64,000 nucleotides of DNA from DATEPR01 sp036491115. Its GTDB lineage: Bacteria; Actinomycetota; Actinomycetes; Mycobacteriales; Pseudonocardiaceae. The notes beneath the pieces were generated by a model. The model saw only the letters and a list, made by a program, of their open reading frames with translations, did no database searches and had not been told where the DNA came from. A program made the position numbers and the translations under genes. The stretch lies in NCBI GenBank assembly GCA_036491115.1, contig DASXCQ010000020.1, positions 124,001-188,000 of the forward strand. The letters run 5' to 3'. This document shows positions 1 through 9,024 of the stretch, one piece after another; the stretch's first letter is position 1, and each line of letters starts with the position of its first letter.

Positions 1-1
1 G

Positions 2-3000
2 GTGCTGTACGTCAACGGCGTGCCGGCCGACACGTCGACGGACACCGCGGTGCCGTGGAGCGCGACCGGTCCGCTGACCATCGGCGCGGTGGCGCCCTCG
101 GGCGCCGCGGTGAACAACTTCGTCAACGGGGACGTCAGCGACGTCCAGGTGTACAACTCGGTGCTCAGCTCGGACGACGCGAACACGATCGCCACGCCGG
201 TGACCTCGTTCACCGGCACCGGTCACGCCGGTGACACCGGCACGTTCACCGTCGCCACGCCGAGCACCAACGCCACCAAGATCGTCTACAGCCTCGACCA
301 GCAGCCCGCCGCCATCAGCCCGCCCGCGTCGCAGGTGGTGTCCACCTTCACCGGTGGTGTGGCGAACGTGCCCAGCGGCCGGTGGCCGCTGACCGAGGCC
401 GTCGGCAGCACGACGGTGGCCGACTCCACCGGCGGCCACACCGCCACGCTGGCCGGCAACGCGACACTGGCCAGCGACGCCACCCGTGGTACGACCGTGC
501 TCGTGCCGGGCACCACCGGGTACGCCCACACCACGGGACCCGTGCTCAACACGGCCCAGTCGTTCTCGGTGTCGACGTGGGTGAAGCTCAACAACCTCAC
601 CAATTTCTACACGGCGGTCGCCCAGGCGGGCGCCAATGACGCCGCCTTCTATCTGCAGTACAACCACACCACCAACTCGTGGTCGTTCGTGATGACGGCC
701 GCGGACGCCGCGGGTACCGCGCAGTTCGCAGCACACGCGGTGGCGGCGCCGACAGTGGGGGCGTGGACCAACCTGATCGCCACGTTCGACGCGACGTCGG
801 GCGCGATGGTGCTGTACGTCAACGGCGTGCCGGCCGGCACGGCCACCAGGACGGCGACGCCGTGGAACGCGCCGGGTCCGCTCACCATCGGCGCTGTCGC
901 GCTGACCGGTGGTGCGGTGAGCAACAACGTCGCCGGTGACGTCAGCGACGTCCAGGTCTACGACCGGGTGCTCACCCCGGTCGAGGCCGCGACCCTGCGC
1001 AACACGGTGACCGTGCACGTCCGGCCGCTGGCGCCGGGACCGCACAAGCTGTTCGCCTACGCCATGGACGCGGCGGGCGACACGTCCGGCTTCAGCCACA
1101 ACGTGTACTCGTTCCAGGCAGCGGGCGACCCGATGGACAAGACCACCTGCGACACCTGGGCGGACTGCCTCGCCTCGGCCAGGTACGGCAACGACGCCAT
1201 CCAGTCCGGCACGGCCAGCACCGGGGCCGGTGCGGACGGCGCCGACTCCATCTCGCAGTCGGCACTGACCACCGCGGGCTGGAACGGGCCGGTGACGGTC
1301 GACGGTGCCACGTTCACCCTGCCCGCCACCGGGCCGGACAACGTGCTCGCCGCCAACGAGACGATCGGCGGCAACTTCGGGGTGTCCTCGCTCAGTGGCA
1401 CCGGCACCACGTCACTGGTGTTCCTGGCCACGTCGACCGGTGCGCCGACACCGGACCCGGACTCCGCGAACGACCTGTGCGGTGATTCGGGCACCACGGC
1501 GGCGCCGTTCGTCCCCGGAACCACGCCGGTGTCCGGAACGTACGCGTTCCAGGGCACCAACCCGGCGCAACTGTGCGGCGCCACCGGCACCATCAGCTAC
1601 ACCGGCGGCCCGACGCAGACCTACCAGTTGAGCGTGCCGGACTGGCTGAGCGGCACGTCCACGGTGGCGGCCGTGAGCTTGCCCGGTGGCGAGCTCACGC
1701 CGTCCGGAACGGCGTCCGCGAGCGCGAGGATCTACGCGTTCTCGGTGCCGCTCAGCTCGCTGCACGTCGGCCAGGCGATCACGTCGATCACCCTGCCCGA
1801 CGTGTCGATCGGCGGTGCCGCCGGCAACCAGTCGCTGCACGTCTTCGGCATCGCCGCGCGCAACACGACCACCAGCGGGCTGGCCGCCGGCCAGACCTGG
1901 ACCGGATCGTGGGCCGGCCCGACCGAGGGCCTGTTCACCTTCGGCACCACGGCGATCGCGGGCCAGACGTACCGGATCGCGCTGAAGCCGTCGCTGGTCA
2001 CTCCCGGCACGGCGGGCTCGACGGTGCGGTTCAAGTTCGACAACTCGCTGGGTTCCGCGCCGCTGCCGATCACGGCGGCCACCGTGGCCATCGACTCCGG
2101 TACCGGGTCGGCACCGTCGGCCACCCCCACCGGGGCGGTGACCGCGCTGCACTTCGGCGGCCTGGCAGGGGTCACCGTGCCGGAGGGCGGCATGGTCTAC
2201 TCCGACCCGGTGACGGTCCCCATGACTGCCAACCACTACGTGCTGGTGTCGTTCCAGCTGAAGTCGACGGCGGCCATCCCGGCGCTGCCCGAGCACACCT
2301 GGTCCGGCACGGCGTGGGAGTACACGGCGGCAGGTGCCACCCACGCCGCGGACACCACCGGGGCCTCGTTCACCGGTTCCAACGGTGCCTTCACCAACGT
2401 GGTCACCGGCATGGATCTGGTCACCAACGGCACGGCGACCCAGGTGGTGCTCGGTGACAACCTCGTCGACCCGGACGAGCCGAACGCCCGTGCGGCCGCG
2501 GAGAGTGACCTGACCGCGAACTTCACCGCGGCGGAACCGACGGCGCCCCAGTCGTTCGGCACGCTCGGCGAGGGCATCGAGGCCAACGAGGTCCTGACCG
2601 ACAACAAGGAGGACTTCGCCGGCAAGCAGGTCGGCGGCCCGTCCGTACTGTCCAGGTTGGACCGTGATGTGCTCGACCAACCCAACGTGACCACGGTGAT
2701 TCTGGATGAGGGATTGGAGGATGTGTTGAACGGCGCTTCGGCCGACGACCTGCAGAACGGCTACCAGCAGGTGTTGGGCGCACTGGCCAACGCCGGGATC
2801 ACGGTGGTCGCGGTGGCGCTGCCGCCGTGTGCCGGCTACGCGGGCGGTGGCCCGCTGGCCGACGACCCGTGCACCACGACGTCCACGGCGGCCACATCGA
2901 CGGTGGACAGCCAGCGGACCACGGTGAACGGTTTCCTGACGTCGGGTGCCGGTGGCCAGATCGCGGAGTCGATCAACACCGACGACATGCTCGGCGCGCT

Positions 3001-3823
3001 GACCGACCCGACCGACCCGGACAGCGCGAAGAAGCTGACCGGTTCGGCCGCGTCCGCCGACCACGCGAACCTGAACCCGGCAGGATATGCCGCGCTGTCC
3101 ACGGCGTACATGGGTCCGGTGGACCAGTGGTTGCTGGACAACGTCGAGTTCGACGCGACGGACACGGACGCCCAGGACACCGTCGGTGAGGTCAAGACAC
3201 CGTGGGCGGCGATCCACAACCTGACCTTCGGCAAGCACGACGCGACCATCCCGGGGGCCGGGTTCACCTGGGCGACCGTGACGGACGCCGCGGGCACCGC
3301 GCGGGACGCGCTGACCCTGGACGGGGTGGCCGGCGAGGCAACCACGGCCGGGCCGGTGATCGACACGTCGGCGAGCTTCAGCATCTCGGCCTGGGTCAAC
3401 CTGCCGTCGGTGCCGACGTCGACGGTGGACATCGTGTCGCAGGACGGCCTGGCCAACACCGGTGCCGCACTGCAGTACGACGCCACCGACCACGCCTGGG
3501 CGTTCACCATGGGGACGGCGGACACCGCCGGAGCCACCCAGGTGCGGGCACTGTCCCAGTTCGGCCCGACGCCGAACACGTGGACCCACCTGGTCGGCAC
3601 GTACGACGCCACGTCCGGCACGGCGACGCTGTACGTCAACGGCGCCACCAACCACACCGCGGCCTGGCCGGCCGGCAGCACGCACTGGCGGCCGACCGGG
3701 CCGCTGAGCATCGGTGCCAGTCTCGGCAAGGGCTTCCTGCCCGGCTCGGTGAGTGACATCGAGGCATGGAACTACGCGCTCACCCCGAACGACACGAACG
3801 CGCTGTTCCAGCAGATCCAGTAA
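2..3823 (+). CDS. LamG-repeat secreted/surface protein with SGNH-like segment (5' end cut by window)
   Basis: The reading frame is open at the left window edge, so the N-terminus and any signal peptide are missing; 1273 codons are visible. Three concanavalin A-like LamG/laminin G3 units can be seen: the tail of one (residues 1-60), a full one (about 130-335) and a C-terminal one (about 1085-1273), each ending in a YVNG...GPL-IGA...DVSDVQVY-type strand pattern. Residues about 890-1050 resemble an SGNH-hydrolase C-terminal half: a VILDEGLED strand, then AGITVVAVALPP, then DHANLNPAGY. The expected active-site His of the DxxH motif reads as Asn. LamG domains bind carbohydrate or protein ligands, so an extracellular adhesive or polysaccharide-associated role is inferred. 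The gene stands alone and is followed by a strong hairpin. Confidence 0.8.
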   Translation: MLYVNGVPADTSTDTAVPWSATGPLTIGAVAPSGAAVNNFVNGDVSDVQVYNSVLSSDDANTIATPVTSFTGTGHAGDTGTFTVATPSTNATKIVYSLDQQPAAISPPASQVVSTFTGGVANVPSGRWPLTEAVGSTTVADSTGGHTATLAGNATLASDATRGTTVLVPGTTGYAHTTGPVLNTAQSFSVSTWVKLNNLTNFYTAVAQAGANDAAFYLQYNHTTNSWSFVMTAADAAGTAQFAAHAVAAPTVGAWTNLIATFDATSGAMVLYVNGVPAGTATRTATPWNAPGPLTIGAVALTGGAVSNNVAGDVSDVQVYDRVLTPVEAATLRNTVTVHVRPLAPGPHKLFAYAMDAAGDTSGFSHNVYSFQAAGDPMDKTTCDTWADCLASARYGNDAIQSGTASTGAGADGADSISQSALTTAGWNGPVTVDGATFTLPATGPDNVLAANETIGGNFGVSSLSGTGTTSLVFLATSTGAPTPDPDSANDLCGDSGTTAAPFVPGTTPVSGTYAFQGTNPAQLCGATGTISYTGGPTQTYQLSVPDWLSGTSTVAAVSLPGGELTPSGTASASARIYAFSVPLSSLHVGQAITSITLPDVSIGGAAGNQSLHVFGIAARNTTTSGLAAGQTWTGSWAGPTEGLFTFGTTAIAGQTYRIALKPSLVTPGTAGSTVRFKFDNSLGSAPLPITAATVAIDSGTGSAPSATPTGAVTALHFGGLAGVTVPEGGMVYSDPVTVPMTANHYVLVSFQLKSTAAIPALPEHTWSGTAWEYTAAGATHAADTTGASFTGSNGAFTNVVTGMDLVTNGTATQVVLGDNLVDPDEPNARAAAESDLTANFTAAEPTAPQSFGTLGEGIEANEVLTDNKEDFAGKQVGGPSVLSRLDRDVLDQPNVTTVILDEGLEDVLNGASADDLQNGYQQVLGALANAGITVVAVALPPCAGYAGGGPLADDPCTTTSTAATSTVDSQRTTVNGFLTSGAGGQIAESINTDDMLGALTDPTDPDSAKKLTGSAASADHANLNPAGYAALSTAYMGPVDQWLLDNVEFDATDTDAQDTVGEVKTPWAAIHNLTFGKHDATIPGAGFTWATVTDAAGTARDALTLDGVAGEATTAGPVIDTSASFSISAWVNLPSVPTSTVDIVSQDGLANTGAALQYDATDHAWAFTMGTADTAGATQVRALSQFGPTPNTWTHLVGTYDATSGTATLYVNGATNHTAAWPAGSTHWRPTGPLSIGASLGKGFLPGSVSDIEAWNYALTPNDTNALFQQIQ

Positions 3824-3837
3824 CACGTTCCGAGGGC

Positions 3838-3865
3838 GGCGGCCGGTGGTACTCCACCGGCCGCC
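3838..3865. terminator. Intrinsic-type hairpin after the LamG gene
   Basis: A perfect 12-bp stem, GGCGGCCGGTGG / CCACCGGCCGCC, encloses a TACT loop. It begins 14 bp after the LamG stop codon and lies between convergent genes, so it could serve both strands. There is no U-tract, as is usual in high-GC actinomycetes. Confidence 0.7.
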
Positions 3866-3920
3866 GGTGCGGTCGTCCATCCTCGACGGCCGCCAGGGCG
3901 TGGTGCGCGTACCGGGGACG

Positions 3921-5285
3921 CTAGGCGGGCGATCGCCGGGCGAGCAGCGCGGTGATGGCGCGGACGTCCGGGAGTTCGGCCAGGTGGTCGAAAGTGTCGA
4001 TGAGCTCGGCGACGGTGTCCGGGTCCAGGCGGGTGGTGTTGGCGCGGAACTTGGCCAGCCAGTCGGCCCTGGGCAGCGGGTAACGCCAGTGGCTGCGCGG
4101 CATCGTGACCGACGCGGTGAACCGGCGGCCGTCGACGCAGTCGACCGTCACCGGGTTGTGCGCGATGTCCGGGTTGGCCGGCAGTTGCGGGTCGACGTAG
4201 CCCTCGATGCGGGACAGCACCGAACGCACCGCGTCGCTGTGCACGGTCGACTCGTCGAACAGGTCAGGCGTGAGTCGTCGATACAGCACCGCCATCGCGG
4301 CCATGTACTGGAGGCTGAACTTCGCGTCCAGCGACGTGTGCGGGTACGGCCGGTTGAACCGGCCACCGGTCAGTCCGATACGGATCGACAGAATGTCCTC
4401 AGTGGACAGTTCATGGTCCGCGACGATGCCCAGCGTCGCCTCGAACGTCTGGTGCATGTAGTACCCGGCCGGGTACATCTTGATCCCGATGCCCGGGTTG
4501 AGCGGGTAGAAGCTGCTGCCCAGGTCGGCGGTCAGGCGCCACGCCTGCGGTGTGGTGGTGGCGAAGAACGCCTCGAAGAACGACCGTTTGCCGTCGAACA
4601 CCGCGGGCGACGCGGTGAACCCGTCGGCGGCCAGCAGCGCCGCCCTGACCCCGGCGTGCGCGGCCAGCCCGGCGTGCAGCGGCTTGGTCATCGTGCCGGA
4701 GTGGCCGTCGATGCCACCGGTCATGGAACTGGCGATGCCGAACGCCTCGGCCATCCGGTCGCCGGGCAACCCCAGCAGCCGCCCGCACGCGGCCACCGCG
4801 CCGAACGTGCCGAACACGCCCGTCGGGTGCCACCCGAACCGGCCGGACACCGACGAGTGCAGCCTGCCCATCACCTCGTAGCCCGCGGCCTGCGCGGTGA
4901 CCAGTGCCCCGCCGGAAGCGCCCAGCAACTCCGCCACGGCCAGCGCGGCCGGGAAGATCGGCGCCGACGGGTGCGCGCCGGGCAGCCACATGTCGTCGTA
5001 GTCCAGCGCGTGGGCCGCGGTGGCGTTGGCGAAGGCGGCGTCGGCGCGGGTGGCACTCGTGCCGGTACCCCAGATCGTGGCCCGGTCACCGTCGGCGGCC
5101 GGGCCGGCGAGGCGGCGGACCGCGGCCGCCGCCGGTTCGTCGACACCCGCCATCGCGACGCCGACCAGGTCGAGGCACTGGCGGGCGACCTTGCGCACCA
5201 GTTCGTGGGGGAGCGCGTCCACGGTGAGGTCGGCCACGTAGTCGGCGAGCACCCGCGTCGTGGTCCTCGGCTCGGTGTCGGTCAT
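3921..5285 (-). CDS. MmgE/PrpD family protein (copy 1 of 3)
   Basis: A 454-residue member of the MmgE/PrpD fold, which includes 2-methylcitrate dehydratase and cis-aconitate decarboxylase. The family active-site stretch is present around residues 92-112 (HALDYDDMW...HPSAPIFPAALA), followed by the conserved Lys in SGTMTKPLHAG near residue 200. A longer frame extends upstream to 5474, but ATG at 5285 is chosen because it gives MTDTEPRT, starts one base after the preceding stop, and matches family length. It is the last gene of the gntR operon. The family removes water or CO2 from, or epimerises, branched carboxylic acids; the substrate here is unknown. Two paralogues lie at 17820-19196 and 32646-34037. 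Confidence 0.88.
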   Translation of the reverse strand: MTDTEPRTTTRVLADYVADLTVDALPHELVRKVARQCLDLVGVAMAGVDEPAAAAVRRLAGPAADGDRATIWGTGTSATRADAAFANATAAHALDYDDMWLPGAHPSAPIFPAALAVAELLGASGGALVTAQAAGYEVMGRLHSSVSGRFGWHPTGVFGTFGAVAACGRLLGLPGDRMAEAFGIASSMTGGIDGHSGTMTKPLHAGLAAHAGVRAALLAADGFTASPAVFDGKRSFFEAFFATTTPQAWRLTADLGSSFYPLNPGIGIKMYPAGYYMHQTFEATLGIVADHELSTEDILSIRIGLTGGRFNRPYPHTSLDAKFSLQYMAAMAVLYRRLTPDLFDESTVHSDAVRSVLSRIEGYVDPQLPANPDIAHNPVTVDCVDGRRFTASVTMPRSHWRYPLPRADWLAKFRANTTRLDPDTVAELIDTFDHLAELPDVRAITALLARRSPA

Positions 5286-5286
5286 C

Positions 5287-6237
5287 TCACTCCAGGACGC
5301 GGATCGGTGTGCCGTCGACATAGGCGCGCACGTCCTCGACGGCCTGGCCGTAGAACGCGGTGAACGTGGCACGCGTGACGTAGCCGAGATGGGGGGTGAG
5401 CACCGTCCTCGGCGCTGTCCGCAGTGGATGGTCGGCGGGCAGCGGTTCCTCGTCGTACACGTCGAGTCCGGCACCGGCGATCCGCCCGTCGCGCAGGGCC
5501 CGCAGCAGCGCGCCCTGGTCCACGATCGGCCCGCGCGACGTGTTGACCAGATAGGCCGTCGACTTCATCGCGGCGAGTTCGGCGTCGCCGACCAGCCCTC
5601 GGGTGGAGTCGGCCAGGATCAGGTGCACCGACACGATGTCGGAGAGCGCGAACAGCTCCCGCCTGCCGACCAACCGGGCACCGTGCGCGGCGGCCCGTTC
5701 CTCGGTCAGGTGCGGACTCCACGCGACCAGGTTCATGTCGAACGCCCTGGCCACGGTCGCCACCTGAGCACCCAGCCTGCCCAGACCGAGCAGGCCGAGG
5801 GTGGACCCGTGCAGGTCCAGCCCGACGGTCGGTTCCCACCGCCCGGCGCGCATCGACGCGTCGGCCTTCGGCACCTGCCGGCACAGCGCCATGATCAGCG
5901 ACCAGGTCAGTTCGGGCGCCGCCCACCGCAGCCCGTCCGTGCCGCACACCAGCACGCCGCGCGCCCTGGCCGCCGGGACGTCCAGCGCCCGGTTGCGCAT
6001 CCCGGTGGTGACCAGCAGCCGCAGGTCGGGCAGCGCGGCCACCAGCTCGGCGGGCATCGGCGTGCGCTCCCGCATCAGCATGACGATCTCGAAGGGCCGC
6101 AGCCGTTCCACCAGTGCCGCGCGGTCGGCCACGTGGTCGGTGAAGACCGTGACGTCCACATCGGACAGTGCGGACCAGTCGGCGGCCGTCGCGGCGGCGT
6201 GTTCCCAGTCGTCCAGCACCGCCATCCCGCGGGTCAT
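5287..6237 (-). CDS. D-2-hydroxyacid dehydrogenase family, NAD(P)-dependent
   Basis: A 316-residue protein with the D-isomer specific 2-hydroxyacid dehydrogenase fold. The Rossmann motif GLGRLG lies near residue 140, the active-site Arg in NTSRGP near 225, the catalytic Glu region in DVYDEEPL near 255, and the catalytic His in TPHLGY near 285. It would reduce a 2-oxo acid to a D-2-hydroxy acid or the reverse. Its ATG overlaps the stop of the upstream hydratase gene by 4 bp (ATGA), which indicates translational coupling. Operon membership suggests it handles an intermediate of the island's pathway. A second in-frame ATG at 6225 is possible. Confidence 0.88.
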   Translation of the reverse strand: MTRGMAVLDDWEHAAATAADWSALSDVDVTVFTDHVADRAALVERLRPFEIVMLMRERTPMPAELVAALPDLRLLVTTGMRNRALDVPAARARGVLVCGTDGLRWAAPELTWSLIMALCRQVPKADASMRAGRWEPTVGLDLHGSTLGLLGLGRLGAQVATVARAFDMNLVAWSPHLTEERAAAHGARLVGRRELFALSDIVSVHLILADSTRGLVGDAELAAMKSTAYLVNTSRGPIVDQGALLRALRDGRIAGAGLDVYDEEPLPADHPLRTAPRTVLTPHLGYVTRATFTAFYGQAVEDVRAYVDGTPIRVLE

Positions 6238-6983
6238 CGGGACCGCTTGCGGTTCAGGAACGCCCGCATCCGCTCGGCCTTGTCGGTGCTCTCGTAGAGC
6301 AGGCCCTGGGCCACCATGTCGAACGCGGTGGTCTCGGTGCGGGTGGACCCGATGGCCAGCTTGGTCAGCTCCAGCGCCCGCCAGGAGCGGCGGGCGATCG
6401 ACTCGACCATGGCCGCCACCGTCGACCCGGTCTCGTCCGGTTCGACGAGCCGGTCGACCAGACCGGCGGCCAGCGCGTCCTGCGCGCCGACGACGTCACC
6501 GGTGTAGAGCATGCGCCGGGTCAGGCCGAGCCCGACGAGCTGGTTGAGCCGCCAGTTGCCGCCTGCGCCGGCCATGATGCCCAGCGACGGCTCCGGCATG
6601 GCGAAGCGCGCGGCCGGCGTGGCCACCCGCAGGTCGCAGGCGAGCGCCAGTTCCAGCCCGCCGCCGTAGGCGGGACCGTCGATGACCGCGATGGTCGGCC
6701 ACCGGAACCCGGCCAGTTGGGCGAACAGCCGCACGTTGATCGGCACCAGCGCCTCGTCCAGGCCGCGGGCGGCCAGCGACGCGATGTCCGTGCCGGACAC
6801 GAAGATGCCCGGCGTCGTGGAGTGCAGCACCAGCACGGTCGGTTCACCGCTCTCGGCCTGCTCCAGGAACTCGCGCAGGGCGTGGCTGGTCGGCACGTCG
6901 AGCGCGTTGCGCTTGTCCGGCCGGTTGACCCCCAACCACGTCGCGTCGCCCCGGACCTCGACGAGGAGTGAGTCGGTCGTCAT
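6234..6983 (-). CDS. Enoyl-CoA hydratase/isomerase (crotonase) family protein
   Basis: A 249-residue crotonase-fold protein. The oxyanion-hole motifs are FVSGTDI (about 61-67) and PAYGGGLELALACD (about 104-117). The first catalytic Glu of hydratases is kept as Glu131 in AMPEPSLGI. The position of the second Glu, just before the MLYTGD turn, is Arg157. Loss of that residue is common in crotonases that are not hydratases (isomerases, hydrolases, decarboxylases), so the reaction is open; a ring-opening or acyl-CoA hydrolase role in an aromatic or furan pathway is possible. It overlaps the gntR stop by 4 bp. Confidence 0.87.
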   Translation of the reverse strand: MTTDSLLVEVRGDATWLGVNRPDKRNALDVPTSHALREFLEQAESGEPTVLVLHSTTPGIFVSGTDIASLAARGLDEALVPINVRLFAQLAGFRWPTIAVIDGPAYGGGLELALACDLRVATPAARFAMPEPSLGIMAGAGGNWRLNQLVGLGLTRRMLYTGDVVGAQDALAAGLVDRLVEPDETGSTVAAMVESIARRSWRALELTKLAIGSTRTETTAFDMVAQGLLYESTDKAERMRAFLNRKRSR

Positions 6984-7654
6984 CGGGCGTCGATCCTGCC
7001 GTTCAGTTCGCGGGCGATGAGCTGCGAGCGGATCTCGGCCGCGGCCTGCATGTGGGAGCTGCCGATGGTGCGGGCCAGTTCGCCGTCCTGCTTGCGGATC
7101 GCCTCGATCAGGTTCATGTGCTCGCCGACGGACGCCTTCCAGCGGCCCGGGTAGCTCAGCGTGGTGGAGGGCAGTTTGGCCACCTGCGCGGTGAGCCTGC
7201 TCTGCAGGTCCTGCAGGGTCTGGTTGTGGCAGGCGACGGCGAGTGCCTGGTGGAAGACGGTGTTGGCGGTCTGTAGACGGGTGGGGTCCTCGGTGCCCTC
7301 GAGCTCGGCGCCCACGGCCGCCGCCGCCTCCAGCCGCATCAGGTCGGTCTCGCTGCGCCGGTACGCCGCGTCGAACGCGATCGCCCCCTCCAGGTAGACC
7401 CGGACGCGGTAGATGTCGATGATCTCGTCGGCGGAGCGATCGCGGACGAACAGGGCCGAGCCGCGCCGCTCGATCAGGCCGTCCTGCTCCAGCCGGGCCA
7501 GCGCCTCACGGATGGGCGTGCGGCTCACCTTGTACTGCCGGCACAGGTCCACCTCGGAGAGCCGGCTGCCGGGCAGCAGCCGCCCCCCGGCCACCGCGCC
7601 GCGGAGCTGCTCGTACAGGGCCACGGTTTTGGGAGCTGACGGCAGAACGTCCAC
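6980..7654 (-). CDS. GntR family regulator, FCD (FadR/VanR) subfamily
   Basis: A 224-residue repressor-type regulator. The winged helix covers about residues 12-72 (SRLSEVDLCRQY, VSRTPIREALARLE, GLIERR) and an all-helical FCD ligand domain follows from about 80. GTG at 7654 is chosen over an ATG at 7813: an AGGAG site sits 5 nt upstream and the protein then starts MDVLPSAPK, right before the HTH. The longer version would run through the promoter. FCD domains usually bind carboxylic acids with a metal. It is the first gene of the leftward operon and next to a pair of GTATAC boxes, which are probably its own operators. Confidence 0.92.
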   Translation of the reverse strand: MDVLPSAPKTVALYEQLRGAVAGGRLLPGSRLSEVDLCRQYKVSRTPIREALARLEQDGLIERRGSALFVRDRSADEIIDIYRVRVYLEGAIAFDAAYRRSETDLMRLEAAAAVGAELEGTEDPTRLQTANTVFHQALAVACHNQTLQDLQSRLTAQVAKLPSTTLSYPGRWKASVGEHMNLIEAIRKQDGELARTIGSSHMQAAAEIRSQLIARELNGRIDAR

Positions 7655-7696
7655 TGCTACTCCTGACGATGCTCGGTGCGTCGTGGTCGACACGGA

Positions 7697-7734
7697 TAGT
7701 ATAGGGGTATACGAACTGGGGAGACAGGTATACA
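7697..7734. promoter_or_regulatory. Divergent promoter with paired GTATAC operators (GntR box)
   Basis: GTATAC hexamers lie at 7707-7712 and 7728-7733, exactly 21 bp apart. The left one is also part of a GTATA-GGGG-TATAC inverted repeat (7699-7712). On the minus strand AGTATA at 7697-7702 reads TATACT, a good -10 for gntR; on the plus strand TATACA at 7729-7734 is a likely -10 for the gene starting at 7744, which would then be leaderless or nearly so. The same two-box arrangement recurs at 21649-21675. Binding by the adjacent GntR protein is inferred. Confidence 0.65.
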
Positions 7735-7743
7735 TTACGCCCG

Positions 7744-8553
7744 ATGAGTCGACGAGAATCTCCCGACCACGCGTTTGTGGCCGCGACACCCGTGTCCGGG
7801 CGGTCCGTCGCACCCGCGCGGCTACGGACGCTGCTCGCCGGGCCCGGGATTCTGGAGCTGCCGACGGTCTGCGATCCGCTGGGCGCGCGGACGGCCGTCG
7901 CCGCCGGGTTCGCCGCCGTGACGCTGCCCGGCTTCGCCGTCGGTGCCCACCTCCCCGGCGACACCCTGCTGACCTTGGCCGACGTGGAGCGCGCCGTCGG
8001 CCGGGTGGCCGACGCCGGTGGAGTGCCGGTGCTGCTGGACGCGGACACCGGCTGGGTCCCGCCGGCCGACCTGCCCGCCGCCGTGCGCCGCCTCGCCTCG
8101 GCCGGTGCCGCCGCGGTCCGGCTGTCCACCCAGCACCTGCCGGCCGCCGTGCCGTTCCAGGATTGCGTCGAACACGGCCGCGCGCACGAGGAACTGCTCC
8201 GCAGGGTCAGGGCGGTCGCCGATGTGGACGTCGTGCTCGCCGTCCGTTGCCAAGTCGATACCGACAGGTACGAGCACGCCGCCGAACTGCTTGCCGCGGG
8301 CGCCGAGGCGCTGCTGGTCGGCTCGACGGACGAGACCGTGCTGCGCAGGCTGCCGGCCGAGTTCCCGAACGCCTGGCTGATCCACGCCGCCGACCCCGCC
8401 GTGCCCGGCCGGCCGTCGACCTACCCCGTCGACCACCTCGCGACCTGGGGATATGCCGGGGTCGGCAACCAGTACCACCGCTGCTACTGCGCCCGCATCG
8501 CGCCGGCCGCGGCGGACGAGCGGCGCCAACCCCATGTCGCCGGGCGAGGCTGA
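7744..8553 (+). CDS. Isocitrate lyase/PEP mutase superfamily protein
   Basis: A 269-residue alpha/beta barrel of the isocitrate lyase/PEP mutase family. It has the substrate-loop stretch ELPTVCDPLGARTA (about 39-52) and the metal-site motif LLDADTGW near residue 98. The family's downstream EDQ/KRCGH elements are poorly kept: the strand after GAAAVRLS reads TQHLP. Family members cleave C-C bonds in 2-hydroxy-dicarboxylates (isocitrate, methylisocitrate, dimethylmalate, oxaloacetate) or rearrange phosphonates. In this operon a lyase acting late in the pathway, giving pyruvate or glyoxylate, is the simplest inference. ATG at 7744 is only 10 bp past the operator, so the mRNA may have almost no leader. 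Confidence 0.8.
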   Translation: MSRRESPDHAFVAATPVSGRSVAPARLRTLLAGPGILELPTVCDPLGARTAVAAGFAAVTLPGFAVGAHLPGDTLLTLADVERAVGRVADAGGVPVLLDADTGWVPPADLPAAVRRLASAGAAAVRLSTQHLPAAVPFQDCVEHGRAHEELLRRVRAVADVDVVLAVRCQVDTDRYEHAAELLAAGAEALLVGSTDETVLRRLPAEFPNAWLIHAADPAVPGRPSTYPVDHLATWGYAGVGNQYHRCYCARIAPAAADERRQPHVAGRG

Positions 8554-8610
8554 CCGTCCTCGTGCGACTGTGCGACAGTCCAGTGGGGATGTGACGAACG
8601 AAGGGATGCG

Positions 8611-9024
8611 ATGACCGCCGAGCAACCGAGCCAATCGGACATCCGCCGCCAGCAGGGCCTGGAGATCCGCGACCGGATCCTCGGCCCCGCGTGGAACGAG
8701 CAGTCCCGCACGTCGCCGGGACTGGAGATGTTCACCGAGGCCGGCATCGAGAACATCTGGTGCGGCAGCTGGATCGACCCCACCCTGGAACTGCGGCTGA
8801 AGAGTACGGCCACCATCGTCGCGATGATCGCCATGCGCCACTCCGGACTGCTCGGTTTCCACGTCGCGGGCGCACTGCGGGAGAACCTGCTCACCGCGGA
8901 CGAGATCCGCGCGCTGGCGCTGCATCTCAACCCCTATGTCGGCTACCCGACGGCCAGGGACGCGATGGTCGTCATCGACCGCGTCATCGCCGAACACGAG
9001 CAGCACCAGGAGGGGACACGGTGA
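8611..9024 (+). CDS. Carboxymuconolactone decarboxylase (CMD) family protein
   Basis: A 137-residue all-helical protein. The length and the core stretch (LELRLKSTATIVAMIAMRH, then FHVAGALRENLLTADEIRAL) fit the CMD/AhpD family. It lacks the CxxC pair of AhpD-type peroxidases, so it belongs with the decarboxylase-like or cofactor-free branch. An AAGGG site stands 5-6 nt before the ATG. It overlaps the next gene by 4 bp (GTGA). In beta-ketoadipate pathways the family decarboxylates 4-carboxymuconolactone; here the substrate is unknown and the name is a fold assignment. Confidence 0.8.
   Translation: MTAEQPSQSDIRRQQGLEIRDRILGPAWNEQSRTSPGLEMFTEAGIENIWCGSWIDPTLELRLKSTATIVAMIAMRHSGLLGFHVAGALRENLLTADEIRALALHLNPYVGYPTARDAMVVIDRVIAEHEQHQEGTR

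Noticed and set aside
1412..3880. Long minus-strand open frame of 822 codons opposite the LamG gene
   Set aside because: Its translation is Arg/Gly/Val-rich with no domain, while the plus strand encodes a clear LamG protein. It is a codon-bias shadow of high-GC DNA.
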